Assembly (NCBI GenBank): GCA_949499105.1
Contig: CATEFX010000062.1
Span: forward strand, 1-64,000
DNA length: 64,000 bases
Origin: Formosa sp. Hel1_33_131
GTDB taxonomy: Bacteria; Bacteroidota; Bacteroidia; Flavobacteriales; Flavobacteriaceae
Direction of reading: 5' to 3'
The notes beneath the pieces are model-generated. The model made no database searches, had not been told where the DNA came from, and worked only from the letters and a program-made list of their open reading frames with translations. Made by a program: the position numbers and the translations under genes. Below are positions 24,320 to 32,823 of the stretch, in pieces. The stretch's first letter is position 1. The number at the start of each line of letters is the position of its first letter.

Positions 24320-25294
24320 ATGATTAAAAACCTGCTTTTTATAATCTGTTTTACGTTTGTGTCGTGTTCGAATTCACCTAAACAATTGCGTGCTTCCGGG
24401 CCTATATTTGGCACCACCTTTTCTATAATTTATGATAGTAGTGAAAATTTAGAATCTGAATTTGACAGTTTGTTTTTTGAAATCAATCAGTCGATGTCGA
24501 CTTATATCCCGACCTCAGACATCTCTAAAGTTAATTCAAATATTGATGTGACAGTAGATTCTCATTTTGAATCGGTTTTCAACGCTTCAAAAGCTATTTA
24601 TACTGCAACAGAAGGTAAATTCGACCCTACAATAGGCGCTGTGGTCAATGCATGGGATTTTGGGCCTGAAGGTAAAATAGAATCCTTAGACAGTCTTAAA
24701 ATTCATGAATTGATGCTATCCGTGGGATTGGATAAAGTTATATTGAATAATGGTCGTATCTCAAAACCACTTCCAACACGATTGGATTTTAATGCCATTG
24801 CCAAAGGCTATGGCGTGGACGTGATTGGTCAATTTTTAGAATCTCAAAACATTCAAAATTATTTAATCGAAATAGGGGGCGAAATTCGTGCGAGCGGTTT
24901 TAATTCTTCTAAAAAAGCAGCATGGAAAGTTGGTATTCAACATCCAGATTTAAGTGGCGATCAACCTTACATCAATACATTAGCGCTTCAAAATGAGTCC
25001 ATGGCAACTTCGGGCACGTATCGTAAGTTTAAAATCGATTCCAATGGAAATCGTTATACCCATATCATTGATACCAAAACGGGTTATCCAAGTCGTACTA
25101 ATATATTAAGTGTGTCTGTGGTCACTAGTGATTGCATGACTGCCGATGCCTATGCCACGGCGCTTCAAGCGATGGGAGTAGAAGGCGTTAGATTGTTTCT
25201 AAAAACACATACAGAACTAAAAGTGCTTATTGTTTTTGTGACCGATGCAAACGAGCTGCAAACCGAAGTATTTAATGGGTTTCCATTAAATTAG
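24320..25294 (+). CDS. apbE: FAD:protein FMN transferase (lipoprotein)
   Basis: ApbE uses FAD to attach FMN covalently to threonines, here most likely T251 of NqrB and T223 of NqrC. The 324-residue protein has a lipoprotein signal (MIKNLLFIICFTFVSC, Cys 16) and so works outside the cytoplasmic membrane, where the NqrC flavin domain is. Motifs are GPIFGTTFSI, the metal/FAD segment DFNAIAKGYGVDVI, IGGEIRASG, THIIDTKTGYPS and SDCMTADAYATALQAMG. An upstream in-frame start would overlap the previous gene and bury the signal peptide, so the inner ATG was used. Its stop overlaps the convergent methyltransferase gene by 4 bases. Confidence 0.95.
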   Translation: MIKNLLFIICFTFVSCSNSPKQLRASGPIFGTTFSIIYDSSENLESEFDSLFFEINQSMSTYIPTSDISKVNSNIDVTVDSHFESVFNASKAIYTATEGKFDPTIGAVVNAWDFGPEGKIESLDSLKIHELMLSVGLDKVILNNGRISKPLPTRLDFNAIAKGYGVDVIGQFLESQNIQNYLIEIGGEIRASGFNSSKKAAWKVGIQHPDLSGDQPYINTLALQNESMATSGTYRKFKIDSNGNRYTHIIDTKTGYPSRTNILSVSVVTSDCMTADAYATALQAMGVEGVRLFLKTHTELKVLIVFVTDANELQTEVFNGFPLN

Positions 25295-26058
25295 GATTTA
25301 TAAACCACAGGAATAATTTCGCCTTTGGCCAATCGGTATTCGTCAATTTCTTGATTTGATAAGGTCGCGGTATAATCAACTTCATCCACTTTAAAACCAA
25401 TTTCCCTTAGCTTATCAAAGTAATCACGTCCATAAATACGCACATGGTCATATTGTCCAAAAATTTTGGCACGTTCTTTTTCATCGGTAATCGTATGGTC
25501 TTCAAAAGTAAGGGCGCGATTTAGATCTTGTGGGATTTGAAAGATTCCCAACCCTCCAGGACGCATCACTCTATAAAGTTCGTGCATGGCCTTGGTGTCC
25601 TCTAAAATATGTTCGAGGACATGGTTGCATAGAATCACATCAAAACTATCGGAATCAAAAGGCAGATTACAAATATCGGCTTTGACCATCGCAATGGGCG
25701 AATTCAAATCGGTTGTCACATAGTCCAAATGCTTTAGTTTTTTGAAACGTTTATAGAACGCTTGTTCAGGCGCAAAATGGAGCACCTTTTTTGGGGTGTT
25801 GAAAAAGTCAGTTTGATTTTTTAAATACAACCATAGTAACCGGTGACGTTCGAGTGAAAGGGTAGAAGGAGAGAGTACATTTTCCCGTTGTTTTTCATAG
25901 CCATAAGGCAAAAATTTTCGAAAACGTTTCCCATCAATGGGATCTGTATAAGTCGTTCCTTTTAAAAATAAAACCAATAAGGGTTGTGCCAAATAACTCA
26001 ATTTAATGAGAATTGGACGTGGAATAAACTTTAAGACAAACTTGAAAAGAGTTTTCAA
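25291..26058 (-). CDS. Class I SAM-dependent methyltransferase, substrate unknown
   Basis: A 255-residue Rossmann methyltransferase of the Methyltransf_11 type. A basic, hydrophobic N-terminus (KFVLKFIPRPILIKLSYLAQ) suggests peripheral membrane contact. Then follow VLHFAPEQAFYKRF, the acidic D-L-N in VTTDLNSP, ADICNLPFDSDSFDVILCNH and VLEHI, and YRVMRPGGLGIFQIP. No ATG is available: the frame upstream of the first TTG is closed by the stop of the DUF3050 gene, so translation must start at TTG. The gene follows DUF3050 by 3 bases in the map operon. Substrate cannot be inferred. Confidence 0.82.
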   Translation of the reverse strand: MKTLFKFVLKFIPRPILIKLSYLAQPLLVLFLKGTTYTDPIDGKRFRKFLPYGYEKQRENVLSPSTLSLERHRLLWLYLKNQTDFFNTPKKVLHFAPEQAFYKRFKKLKHLDYVTTDLNSPIAMVKADICNLPFDSDSFDVILCNHVLEHILEDTKAMHELYRVMRPGGLGIFQIPQDLNRALTFEDHTITDEKERAKIFGQYDHVRIYGRDYFDKLREIGFKVDEVDYTATLSNQEIDEYRLAKGEIIPVVYKS

Positions 26059-26061
26059 AAT

Positions 26062-26859
26062 TTAAGCGTTTTGCACTTCTAAGATATTCATTTTTAAAAT
26101 AGAGTCCGTAATATGATCCCATAATTTAAGACGGCACTCTAAGGCTCCTTTTGCGGTTACTAAAACGTCGTTCCATTTATTAGAATCATCTCCACACAAT
26201 TCTTGTACCATTTTTAATGAAATTGGGCCATGCTCGTCGCCATCTAATTCGATATGACGATTTAAATAGTAGAGTAATTTACCATAGGTTTTATCATCCT
26301 CTTTGGTCTCAGACTGACTTACAATTTCTAAAAACATATCTGGAATCACATCTTCTCTACCAAACGTAAATGCGGACGCAATACAGTGAGGTTTGTTGGT
26401 ATTAATGACGTCCATAGTGAATTGTATAAACTCTAAAATAGGCGTCTCTAAATTAATTTTTTTAGCAGCGGCCTCAATGCTGTCACCAGCTTCAATAGCC
26501 GTAACAAATGCCCCAATCGCATGCGTGTCTGCTTTTACTTGATGCATCGCATCAATATACATTTCGTAGTGGCTCATGGCTTCTCCCAATTCATTGACAT
26601 CACTTTCTTCGGCCATCACGATCTCATTGATAAACCGAGCGGTTGCGCCTTTTCCTTTTGGAGTCCATGGAACATGAACATTCGTCAAATGATTTTGGAG
26701 TGCTTTTAGTAACGACATAAAATCCCAGACTGCAAACACATGTTTTTCCATAAACACAGCGACATCTTCTAGGTTTGAAAGTGTACTATAAAGTGGGTGT
26801 GATTTTAGTTCATTCCGAAGGGGATCTAGTTGTAATTCAATATCTTGGATGCGACTCAT
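26062..26859 (-). CDS. DUF3050 (heme-oxygenase-like fold) protein
   Basis: A 265-residue, mostly helical protein that I recognise as DUF3050. Signature stretches are LEDVAVFMEKHVFAVWDFMS, LTNVHVPWTPKGKGATARFI, FTFGREDVIPDMF and LNRHIELDGDEHGPISLKMV. The repeated His and Glu residues (MEKH, NRHIELDGDEHG) are laid out as in four-helix diiron or heme-oxygenase-like proteins, so a metal site is plausible but unproven. It sits between map and a methyltransferase with gaps of 11 and 3 bases, so the three genes form an operon. Confidence 0.82.
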   Translation of the reverse strand: MSRIQDIELQLDPLRNELKSHPLYSTLSNLEDVAVFMEKHVFAVWDFMSLLKALQNHLTNVHVPWTPKGKGATARFINEIVMAEESDVNELGEAMSHYEMYIDAMHQVKADTHAIGAFVTAIEAGDSIEAAAKKINLETPILEFIQFTMDVINTNKPHCIASAFTFGREDVIPDMFLEIVSQSETKEDDKTYGKLLYYLNRHIELDGDEHGPISLKMVQELCGDDSNKWNDVLVTAKGALECRLKLWDHITDSILKMNILEVQNA

Positions 26860-26870
26860 TTATTGGTTAA

Positions 26871-27689
26871 TTATAGTGTTAAAGGATCGATTCTTAATCC
26901 TTCTTCTTCATTACTTTTTATGCCAAGTGCTTCATACACATACGCAAAGGTTGATAACAACTCGGGTTGCCCATCAACAAGTGCAACATTGTGTTCAAAA
27001 TGGGCACTGGGTTTATGGTCTTTTGTGGTAATGGTCCAACCATCATTGTGATGATGGATTCGATGAGTTCCCATATTAATCATCGGTTCAATTGCAACGA
27101 CCATCCCCTCAAGGAATTTTTTTCCACGGCCTCGTTTTCCATAATTCGGCATTTCGGGTTCTTCATGCATCACGCGTCCAATACCATGGCCGATGAGCTC
27201 TCTGACAACCCCGTAACCATTAGATTCGCAGTAATTTTGAATGGCAAATCCAACGTCACCAACACGATTATTATGTTTAAACGCTCGAATACCTTCATAA
27301 AGAGAAGCTTTAGAAACGTCGAGTAATTTTTGAGTTTCAGCATCAATCTCACCCACAGCAAAGGTGTAAGCATGATCGCCATAAAATTCATTTTTTAAGG
27401 CACCACAATCAATCGAAATTATATCGCCTTCTTCTAAAGGGGTGTTGTTTGGAATCCCATGCACGACTTGATCGTTTGGGCTCATACAAAGTGTATTTGG
27501 AAAATCGTACATGCCTAGAAATCCAGGAATGGCTCCATGATCTCTAATAAAGGTTTCGGCAAGTGCGTCTAGATGTAGCGTTGTAACGCCAGGTTTGACT
27601 TCACTGGCAAGCATTCCTAATGTTTTAGAAACAATAAGGGCGCTTTCGCGAATGAGTTCAATTTCTTCTTTTGATTTAAGCGTGAGCAT
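26871..27689 (-). CDS. map: Methionine aminopeptidase type I
   Basis: Removes the initiator methionine from new proteins. The 272-residue type Ia enzyme carries the metal ligands in IISIDCGALKNEFYGDHAYT (two Asp), the His in GHGIGRVMHEEPEMPNYG and the two Glu in MVVAIEPMIN and a late HNVALVDGQPELL. The start MLTLKSKEEIELIRESA is normal. First gene of the map-DUF3050-methyltransferase operon, with its own promoter element. Confidence 0.95.
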   Translation of the reverse strand: MLTLKSKEEIELIRESALIVSKTLGMLASEVKPGVTTLHLDALAETFIRDHGAIPGFLGMYDFPNTLCMSPNDQVVHGIPNNTPLEEGDIISIDCGALKNEFYGDHAYTFAVGEIDAETQKLLDVSKASLYEGIRAFKHNNRVGDVGFAIQNYCESNGYGVVRELIGHGIGRVMHEEPEMPNYGKRGRGKKFLEGMVVAIEPMINMGTHRIHHHNDGWTITTKDHKPSAHFEHNVALVDGQPELLSTFAYVYEALGIKSNEEEGLRIDPLTL

Positions 27690-27706
27690 AGTTAGAAAAT
27701 TATGCC

Positions 27707-27714
27707 CAAAGGTA
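27707..27714 (-). promoter_or_regulatory. Promoter -7 element for the map operon
   Basis: TACCTTTG on the minus strand fits TAnnTTTG, 18 bases before the map ATG. Confidence 0.6.
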
Positions 27715-27777
27715 CTTAATTAAAGCGTTTTTTGATCGATTTTACAGCCTTGATTTTGTTAGAGTTATCCTAAAGTT

Positions 27778-28188
27778 TTAAGACTTAAAGAATCCAAAAA
27801 ATCTTTTTTTCTTAGGGAGCGATAAAGGGTTGTCATTATCAGATAAAAACTGATAAATTTCACCCCATCCATAAAAGCCGCCAATGTTTCTATCATCGAT
27901 AAAAAGGTCGGCATTTATTTTTCTACTTTTTTTGGGGTCGTAGTCTTCATTTGGAAAACTACTGTTAACCGCATAGAATTCAATGCCATTTTTTTTACAA
28001 AATTCAACAGCCTCTTCTAGCGTTTTTCCATAACGATAGGTCCAAAGAATCAAACGATGGCCGTCTTTTTGTAGATTTTTTAAGGTTTCGAAAGCAAATG
28101 TTTTTGGCTTTCCAATTTTTGGATAAGCATCTTCGACGATTGTCCCGTCAAAATCAATTGCTAAAGTCAGCGTTTGGGTTAAGTCCAT
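27778..28188 (-). CDS. HAD-like hydrolase, BT0820-type, small
   Basis: A 136-residue minimal HAD-superfamily protein. Motif I is AIDFDGTIVEDAYPKIG (the nucleophile Asp and the acid Asp), motif II is LILWTYRYGK, and motif IV is the acidic INADLFIDDRNIGG. There is no cap domain, as in the BT0820 group from Bacteroides, whose substrate is not known to me. It follows gpmI by 11 bases and should be translated from the same mRNA. A phosphatase role linked to glycolysis is only an inference from the neighbour. Confidence 0.82.
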   Translation of the reverse strand: MDLTQTLTLAIDFDGTIVEDAYPKIGKPKTFAFETLKNLQKDGHRLILWTYRYGKTLEEAVEFCKKNGIEFYAVNSSFPNEDYDPKKSRKINADLFIDDRNIGGFYGWGEIYQFLSDNDNPLSLPKKKRFFGFFKS

Positions 28189-28199
28189 TTATTGATAAT

Positions 28200-29717
28200 T
28201 TAGATAAGGCTACTTTGGGTCATCACTTCGGGTTTTTCAATCCCAATAAGTTTTAAAATAGTGGGGGCAATATCGCCAAGAACGCCGTCCTTTATTGTTG
28301 TTAATTCGTGGTCAATTAAAATAATTGGAACGGGATTGGTTGTATGAGCTGTATTGGGGGAGCCATCAGGATTGATCATGGTTTCACAATTCCCGTGATC
28401 GGCAATTAATAAGGTTGTATAGTTGTGTTTTAAAGCAGTATTGATAACGGCTTCTACACAAGTATCTACAGCTTCACAAGCTTTGATAGCGGCACCCATA
28501 TCTCCTGTATGTCCAACCATATCGCCATTGGCAAAATTTAAACACACAAAATCAAGCGTTTCTTTTTCTAGTGAGTCCACAAGAGCATCCTTAAGTTCAA
28601 ACGCACTCATTTCGGGTTGGAGGTCATAGGTGGCTACTTTTGGTGAGTTTTTCATAATACGCTCTTCGCCCTTAAAGGGCTTTTCACGTCCTCCAGAAAA
28701 GAAAAAAGTCACATGTGGATATTTCTCTGTTTCTGCAATTCTTAATTGTGTTTTTCCATGAGACTCAAGCACTTCTCCTAGCGTGTTTGAGACGTTATCT
28801 TTATTAAAAATAACTTGAATATTTTTAAAGTTATCATCGTAATTTGTCAAGGTGACGTAATGCAAGTCTAGCTTGTGCATATTAAACTCATGCTTGTCAT
28901 TTTGACTTAGTACCTCGGTAAGTTCTCTACCACGATCGGTTCTAAAGTTAAAAAATAAGACGACATCTCCTTCTTCAATTTTAGCCACAGGCGCTTGATT
29001 TTTATCCACCATAATAATCGGTTTTAAAAACTCATCGGTGAGGCCTTCTTTATAATTGGATTCAATGGATTCGGTAGCATTACTCGAGTGAATCCCTTCA
29101 CTATTTACCAATGCATCATAAGCAATTTTTATGCGCTCCCAACGATGATCACGATCCATCGCATAATAGCGCCCTGTGATGGTTGCAAGTTGTGCAGAGG
29201 AAGTTTCTAGGCGTGTTTCTAGCTCCGAAATAAATCCATATCCCGATTTTGGGTCTACATCACGTCCATCGGTAAAAGCATGAATATACGATTTCTCAAT
29301 CCCATGATCATCAATGATATCGAGTAAACCATATAAATGATTTAAATGCGAGTGCACACCGCCGTCACTTACCAACCCCAAAAGGTGAATTGCCTTTTGA
29401 TTGGTTTTAGCATATTGTAAAGCCTCTTTTAAAACAGCTTCATCCTTAAGCGTGTTATTAGTGACTGCTAAATTTATTTTAGCAAGATCTTGATACACTA
29501 TCCGTCCGGCTCCAAGATTAATATGACCAACTTCACTGTTGCCCATTTGGCCTTCGGGAAGTCCCACATGTAAGCCATCTGTACGGAGGCTGGCATGGCT
29601 ATATTTCGTATATAAAGAATCGATAAATTCCGTATTTGCATTATCAATAGCAGATACTTTAGGATCAGGAGATTTCCCCCATCCATCTAAAATCATTAAA
29701 ATAACTTTCTTGTTCAT
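28200..29717 (-). CDS. gpmI: 2,3-bisphosphoglycerate-independent phosphoglycerate mutase
   Basis: Interconverts 3- and 2-phosphoglycerate in glycolysis using two Mn2+ ions. At 505 residues it has full length. Visible are the first metal Asp in LMILDGWGKS, the phosphorylated Ser in GQMGNSEVGHINLGAGRI (S61), the substrate-binding HAFTDGRDVDPKSG and GRYYAMDRDHRWER, and the second-half metal residues in NFANGDMVGHTGD and LLIADHGNCE. It has a TATCTTTG promoter element and heads a two-gene operon with a HAD protein. Confidence 0.96.
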   Translation of the reverse strand: MNKKVILMILDGWGKSPDPKVSAIDNANTEFIDSLYTKYSHASLRTDGLHVGLPEGQMGNSEVGHINLGAGRIVYQDLAKINLAVTNNTLKDEAVLKEALQYAKTNQKAIHLLGLVSDGGVHSHLNHLYGLLDIIDDHGIEKSYIHAFTDGRDVDPKSGYGFISELETRLETSSAQLATITGRYYAMDRDHRWERIKIAYDALVNSEGIHSSNATESIESNYKEGLTDEFLKPIIMVDKNQAPVAKIEEGDVVLFFNFRTDRGRELTEVLSQNDKHEFNMHKLDLHYVTLTNYDDNFKNIQVIFNKDNVSNTLGEVLESHGKTQLRIAETEKYPHVTFFFSGGREKPFKGEERIMKNSPKVATYDLQPEMSAFELKDALVDSLEKETLDFVCLNFANGDMVGHTGDMGAAIKACEAVDTCVEAVINTALKHNYTTLLIADHGNCETMINPDGSPNTAHTTNPVPIILIDHELTTIKDGVLGDIAPTILKLIGIEKPEVMTQSSLI

Positions 29718-29739
29718 GTGTTCGCTGTTAAAACGCCTT

Positions 29740-29747
29740 CAAAGATA
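29740..29747 (-). promoter_or_regulatory. Promoter -7 element for gpmI
   Basis: TATCTTTG on the minus strand fits TAnnTTTG, 23 bases before the gpmI ATG; it is divergent from the GNAT-gene promoter about 60 bases away. Confidence 0.65.
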
Positions 29748-29804
29748 AGAAGATTTATACAAAATTCAGTTTTCAAAACTGATTTAGATGCTAAATAATA
29801 GTTG

Positions 29805-29812
29805 TATTTTTG
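29805..29812 (+). promoter_or_regulatory. Promoter -7 element for the GNAT gene
   Basis: TATTTTTG fits TAnnTTTG, 20 bases before the ATG. Confidence 0.6.
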
Positions 29813-29831
29813 AATTATAAATGATAAGTCT

Positions 29832-30257
29832 ATGCCATTCGAATTTAAAATAATTCCTGAAAATCAGATAGAAACCGTTGTTCCGCTGGTTTTAAAAATG
29901 TCCAAACCTTCGATTACTGATGCTGTTTTGCTGGAACGTTTTAAAGAAATGGTCACTCAAAATTATGAGTGTGTTGGCGTCTATGATGATGGGGTTTTAA
30001 TTGGGGTTTCTGGGCTGTGGTTTTGTACAAGACATTACTCAGGTCGAAGTGTCGAATTGGATCATGTATTTATTGAGGAATCGTACAGAAATAATGGGCT
30101 AGGGACTCAGTTTTTAACTTGGATTCAAAACTATGTCAAATCCAAAGGCTGTGAAATGATAGAACTTAATGCTTATATAGAAAATGTGCCTTCACAAAAT
30201 TTTTATGAAAAAGACGGGTTTATTAAACCTGGATTTCATCTTATAAAACCTTTATAA
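29832..30257 (+). CDS. GNAT-family N-acetyltransferase
   Basis: A 141-residue acetyl-CoA-dependent acyltransferase. The acetyl-CoA loop is seen in SYRNNGLGTQFLTWIQNYV (Q/RxxGxG/A type), preceded by the strand VELDHVFIEE and followed by CEMIELNAYIENVPSQNFYE, where the Tyr of the family acts as general acid. The acceptor substrate is unknown. Single gene with its own promoter; it ends one base before the convergent pepE. Confidence 0.85.
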   Translation: MPFEFKIIPENQIETVVPLVLKMSKPSITDAVLLERFKEMVTQNYECVGVYDDGVLIGVSGLWFCTRHYSGRSVELDHVFIEESYRNNGLGTQFLTWIQNYVKSKGCEMIELNAYIENVPSQNFYEKDGFIKPGFHLIKPL

Positions 30258-30258
30258 T

Positions 30259-30966
30259 TTAATTCAAATTAGATACATCTGCTCCTGAATGAAGCTCATA
30301 AGGCGTCTTGTTTTTTTCAAATACACGCGCGGATAAAGGCCCTTTTAATGTAATTTTTGACCCTAAAATTTCTAAATAACTTCCTTCCCTTAGCCCCATG
30401 ACGGGTTGCGAGTTAAAGTGGTGAAATTCTTGAATTCGAGTTTCGCGGGTCTCTCCCATATGCGTACTGTTTGGTTCAGGATCTAAATAATGCGGATTGA
30501 TATTAAATGGAAAAACACCCAGTGTTTGGAAGCTAGGTGGATAGGCAATCGGCATGTCATTGGAACTCCCAATCGTAAGGCCACAGATGTTACTACCGGC
30601 ACTTGTTCCTAAATAAGGAATGCCCGAATCTATAGCGGTTTTTAATTCATCATTTAAATCTTGTTTGTAGAGCTGATCCACTAAAACAAACGTATTTCCG
30701 CCGCCAATAAATAGGGCTTCAGCTGTTTTGATGGCTTTTTTTGGGTTGTCAAATTCGTGGAGACCGATGACGGTTTTGTCAATTTTAGAAAACGCTAATT
30801 TGACAATTTCGGTATAGGCTTCATGAGTCATCCCTCCAGGCCGCGCGTAGGGCACAAAGAGAATCGTTTCAACGGAATTGAAATGAATTTTTAAAGCGTC
30901 CATTAGATATTCTAAATAGCCACTTCCATGCACTGTTGAGGTGCTTGCAATTAGGAGTTTTTTCAT
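30259..30966 (-). CDS. pepE: Dipeptidase E (alpha-aspartyl dipeptidase)
   Basis: A serine peptidase of family S51 that splits Asp-X dipeptides. The 235-residue length is normal. The nucleophile elbow is YLGTSAGSNICG (S122), with the family stretch ALFIGGGNTFVLVDQLY before it and FPFNINPHYLDPEP carrying the catalytic His. N-terminus LLIASTSTVHGSGYLE is typical. No signal peptide, so it is cytoplasmic. Not obviously in an operon. Confidence 0.92.
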   Translation of the reverse strand: MKKLLIASTSTVHGSGYLEYLMDALKIHFNSVETILFVPYARPGGMTHEAYTEIVKLAFSKIDKTVIGLHEFDNPKKAIKTAEALFIGGGNTFVLVDQLYKQDLNDELKTAIDSGIPYLGTSAGSNICGLTIGSSNDMPIAYPPSFQTLGVFPFNINPHYLDPEPNSTHMGETRETRIQEFHHFNSQPVMGLREGSYLEILGSKITLKGPLSARVFEKNKTPYELHSGADVSNLN

Positions 30967-31059
30967 TTCTTATAATTTGTTTAACGTGTTTTTAGCGTCT
31001 GTTTTTGTAAATTTATTAATATATTTAAATCTGTGTCTAATTAAAGTCTACTTTTTTTA

Positions 31060-31848
31060 ATGAAATTATTTTTTTCTTTACTTCTCTTAAGTTTCATGAC
31101 TTTAGTAACCATTCAGGCACAACAAATTGAACTTTCAGGTCAGATTATTGCCAATGGAGACCTTGAGGGCATTCATGTGATCAATAAATCGGCGTATAGG
31201 TATTCTACTACAGATCAAAACGGGTTTTTTACTATTGAGGTAGGATTGTCAGATTCACTCTATTTTTCATCCATTCAATACATTCCAAAAACAATCGTAT
31301 TAAGTGCGCAAAATATCAGCACTAAATCTATTACCGTGACGCTATCTGAATCTATTAATGCCTTAGATGAAGTCCTGATTGGAACGCTGTTAACTGGGGA
31401 TTTGAATTCTGATATTGGTAATTCGGACGCCAAACGCCCCATCGATTTTTATGACTTAGGGATTCCTGGTTATACAGGACCACGTATGAATTTAACCGAA
31501 CGACGCCTTTTTGAAGCGGATAATGGTCCCTTAATTCCTTTAAGGATACCACCAAGTATTAATTTTTATAAACTTTTAAATATGATTACGGGTCGGACGA
31601 AGGTGCTGAAAAAGCAGGCAAAACTAGATTATGATAAGCAAACCATCCGCCGTATAAAAGAGGTTATTGCCCCTCTATTTTTTATTAATCACGAGTTAGA
31701 AAAAGAGAAGCGTATGGAGTTTTATTATTTCTGCGCCGATGCTCCCGATTTTCAAGAACGCTGTAGAGAAAAAAGCGATGTAGAGATTTTAGAATTTCTC
31801 GAGGTGCAATTGGAAGCCTTCAATAGTGCTAATTTATCTCAAAATTAA
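31060..31848 (+). CDS. Secreted protein with carboxypeptidase-regulatory-like N-terminal domain
   Basis: A 262-residue exported protein with a signal peptide (up to LVTIQAQQ). Residues about 22-110 form a CarboxypepD_reg-like beta-sandwich: ELSGQIIANGDLEGIHVIN, YSTTDQNGFFTIEVGLSD, SITVTLSESINALDEVLIG. This is the N-terminal module seen in SusC-type receptors, but no TonB plug or barrel follows. The rest is helical and basic with PRMNLTERRLFEAD and a C-terminus rich in Glu and Phe. I believe similar stand-alone proteins are common in flavobacteria; their function is unknown. Confidence 0.8.
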   Translation: MKLFFSLLLLSFMTLVTIQAQQIELSGQIIANGDLEGIHVINKSAYRYSTTDQNGFFTIEVGLSDSLYFSSIQYIPKTIVLSAQNISTKSITVTLSESINALDEVLIGTLLTGDLNSDIGNSDAKRPIDFYDLGIPGYTGPRMNLTERRLFEADNGPLIPLRIPPSINFYKLLNMITGRTKVLKKQAKLDYDKQTIRRIKEVIAPLFFINHELEKEKRMEFYYFCADAPDFQERCREKSDVEILEFLEVQLEAFNSANLSQN

Positions 31849-31881
31849 TGAAGCTTTTAAAAGAAATATCAGTAGACTTGT

Positions 31882-31889
31882 TATATTTG
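31882..31889 (+). promoter_or_regulatory. Promoter -7 element for tatA, very close to its ATG
   Basis: TATATTTG fits TAnnTTTG exactly and ends five bases before the ATG (TTTGTAGTATG), which predicts a leaderless mRNA. Confidence 0.6.
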
Positions 31890-31893
31890 TAGT

Positions 31894-32178
31894 ATGATTC
31901 ACACTAGCTTTTTATTTATTAGTGGTACAGAAATTACGTTTATCTTATTTATCGTGATTCTGGTCTTTGGTGCAGATAAAATTCCTGGCATCGCTAAAGG
32001 TCTTGGCAAAGGCATGCGAACACTCAAAGATGCGACCAATGATATTAAAGGTGAAATTCAAAAGAGCGCCGATAAAAATGGCATCGACACCTCTATCTCA
32101 AAAGATGTAAATGAAGAGATTAACAAAGTAAAAGACGGGCTTAAAGACTTTACAGGGTCTGTACGTCGTAATTTATAA
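31894..32178 (+). CDS. tatA: Twin-arginine translocase subunit TatA/E
   Basis: A 94-residue TatA-type protein: a short N-terminal membrane helix (FLFISGTEITFILFIVILVF), the hinge GADKIPGIAKGLGKGM, an amphipathic helix (RTLKDATNDIKGEIQKSAD) and a polar tail. TatA forms the pore element of the Tat export path for folded proteins. TatC is not in the window. It has a polar Glu in the membrane helix (TEI), which is usual in TatA. Single gene, convergent with the O-methyltransferase of the kynurenine operon, with 3 bases between stops. Confidence 0.93.
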   Translation: MIHTSFLFISGTEITFILFIVILVFGADKIPGIAKGLGKGMRTLKDATNDIKGEIQKSADKNGIDTSISKDVNEEINKVKDGLKDFTGSVRRNL

Positions 32179-32181
32179 GTC

Positions 32182-32823
32182 TTATTTTTTTATACTTACC
32201 GTGAGGCCATCTCTGATAGGGAGCAAGACGGTTTCTAAACGTGGATCTTCTTTTAATAACGTATTGTATTCTAACACGATTTTTGTAGAAATGTCTGATG
32301 GATCGACTGCTTCAATGACTTTTCCACTCCATAACACATTATCAGAAAGAATCACGCCACCAGGGTTTAGTTTGTCAATAATTTGATGAAAATAGTTGAT
32401 GTAGTTAGATTTGTCGGCATCCATAAACACCAAATCAAATGAGGTGTCTAGAGTTGGGATGATATCCAAAGCCGCACCTAAATGTTGTATGATTTGAGAT
32501 CCATAACCAGATTTATCAAAATAGGTTCTTTGAAACGCTACCAGTTCTTCATTGATATCAATGGTGTGTAAAACGCCTTTTTTATCTAATCCTTCTGCCA
32601 AGCAAAGGGCAGAATAGCCCGTAAATGTCCCTAATTCTAATATCGCTTTTGGGCGTATGAGTTTAGATAAAACACTTAAGACTCGACCTTGATAATGTCC
32701 ACTCAGCATTCGGGGTTGCAGTATTTTTTGATACGTTTCTCTGGTAAGTGCTTTTAAAAGTGCGGGTTCATCTTCAGAATGTCTTACGACGTAGTCATCC
32801 AATTTTTCTGGAATAAAATGCAT
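32182..32823 (-). CDS. Class I SAM-dependent O-methyltransferase (catechol/caffeoyl-CoA type), last gene of the kynurenine operon
   Basis: A 213-residue Mg2+-dependent O-methyltransferase of the CCoAOMT/COMT group. SAM motif ILELGTFTGYSALCLAEGL, acidic LHTIDINEELVAF, then the metal ligands in LVFMDADKSNYINYF and GVILSDNVLWSGKV. Members of this family methylate adjacent hydroxyl (or hydroxyl plus amino) groups on aromatic rings. It begins exactly where the ACMSD-like gene ends, so it is surely co-transcribed with the kynurenine genes. 3-hydroxykynurenine or 3-hydroxyanthranilate are possible substrates, but this is inference. Confidence 0.88.
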   Translation of the reverse strand: MHFIPEKLDDYVVRHSEDEPALLKALTRETYQKILQPRMLSGHYQGRVLSVLSKLIRPKAILELGTFTGYSALCLAEGLDKKGVLHTIDINEELVAFQRTYFDKSGYGSQIIQHLGAALDIIPTLDTSFDLVFMDADKSNYINYFHQIIDKLNPGGVILSDNVLWSGKVIEAVDPSDISTKIVLEYNTLLKEDPRLETVLLPIRDGLTVSIKK

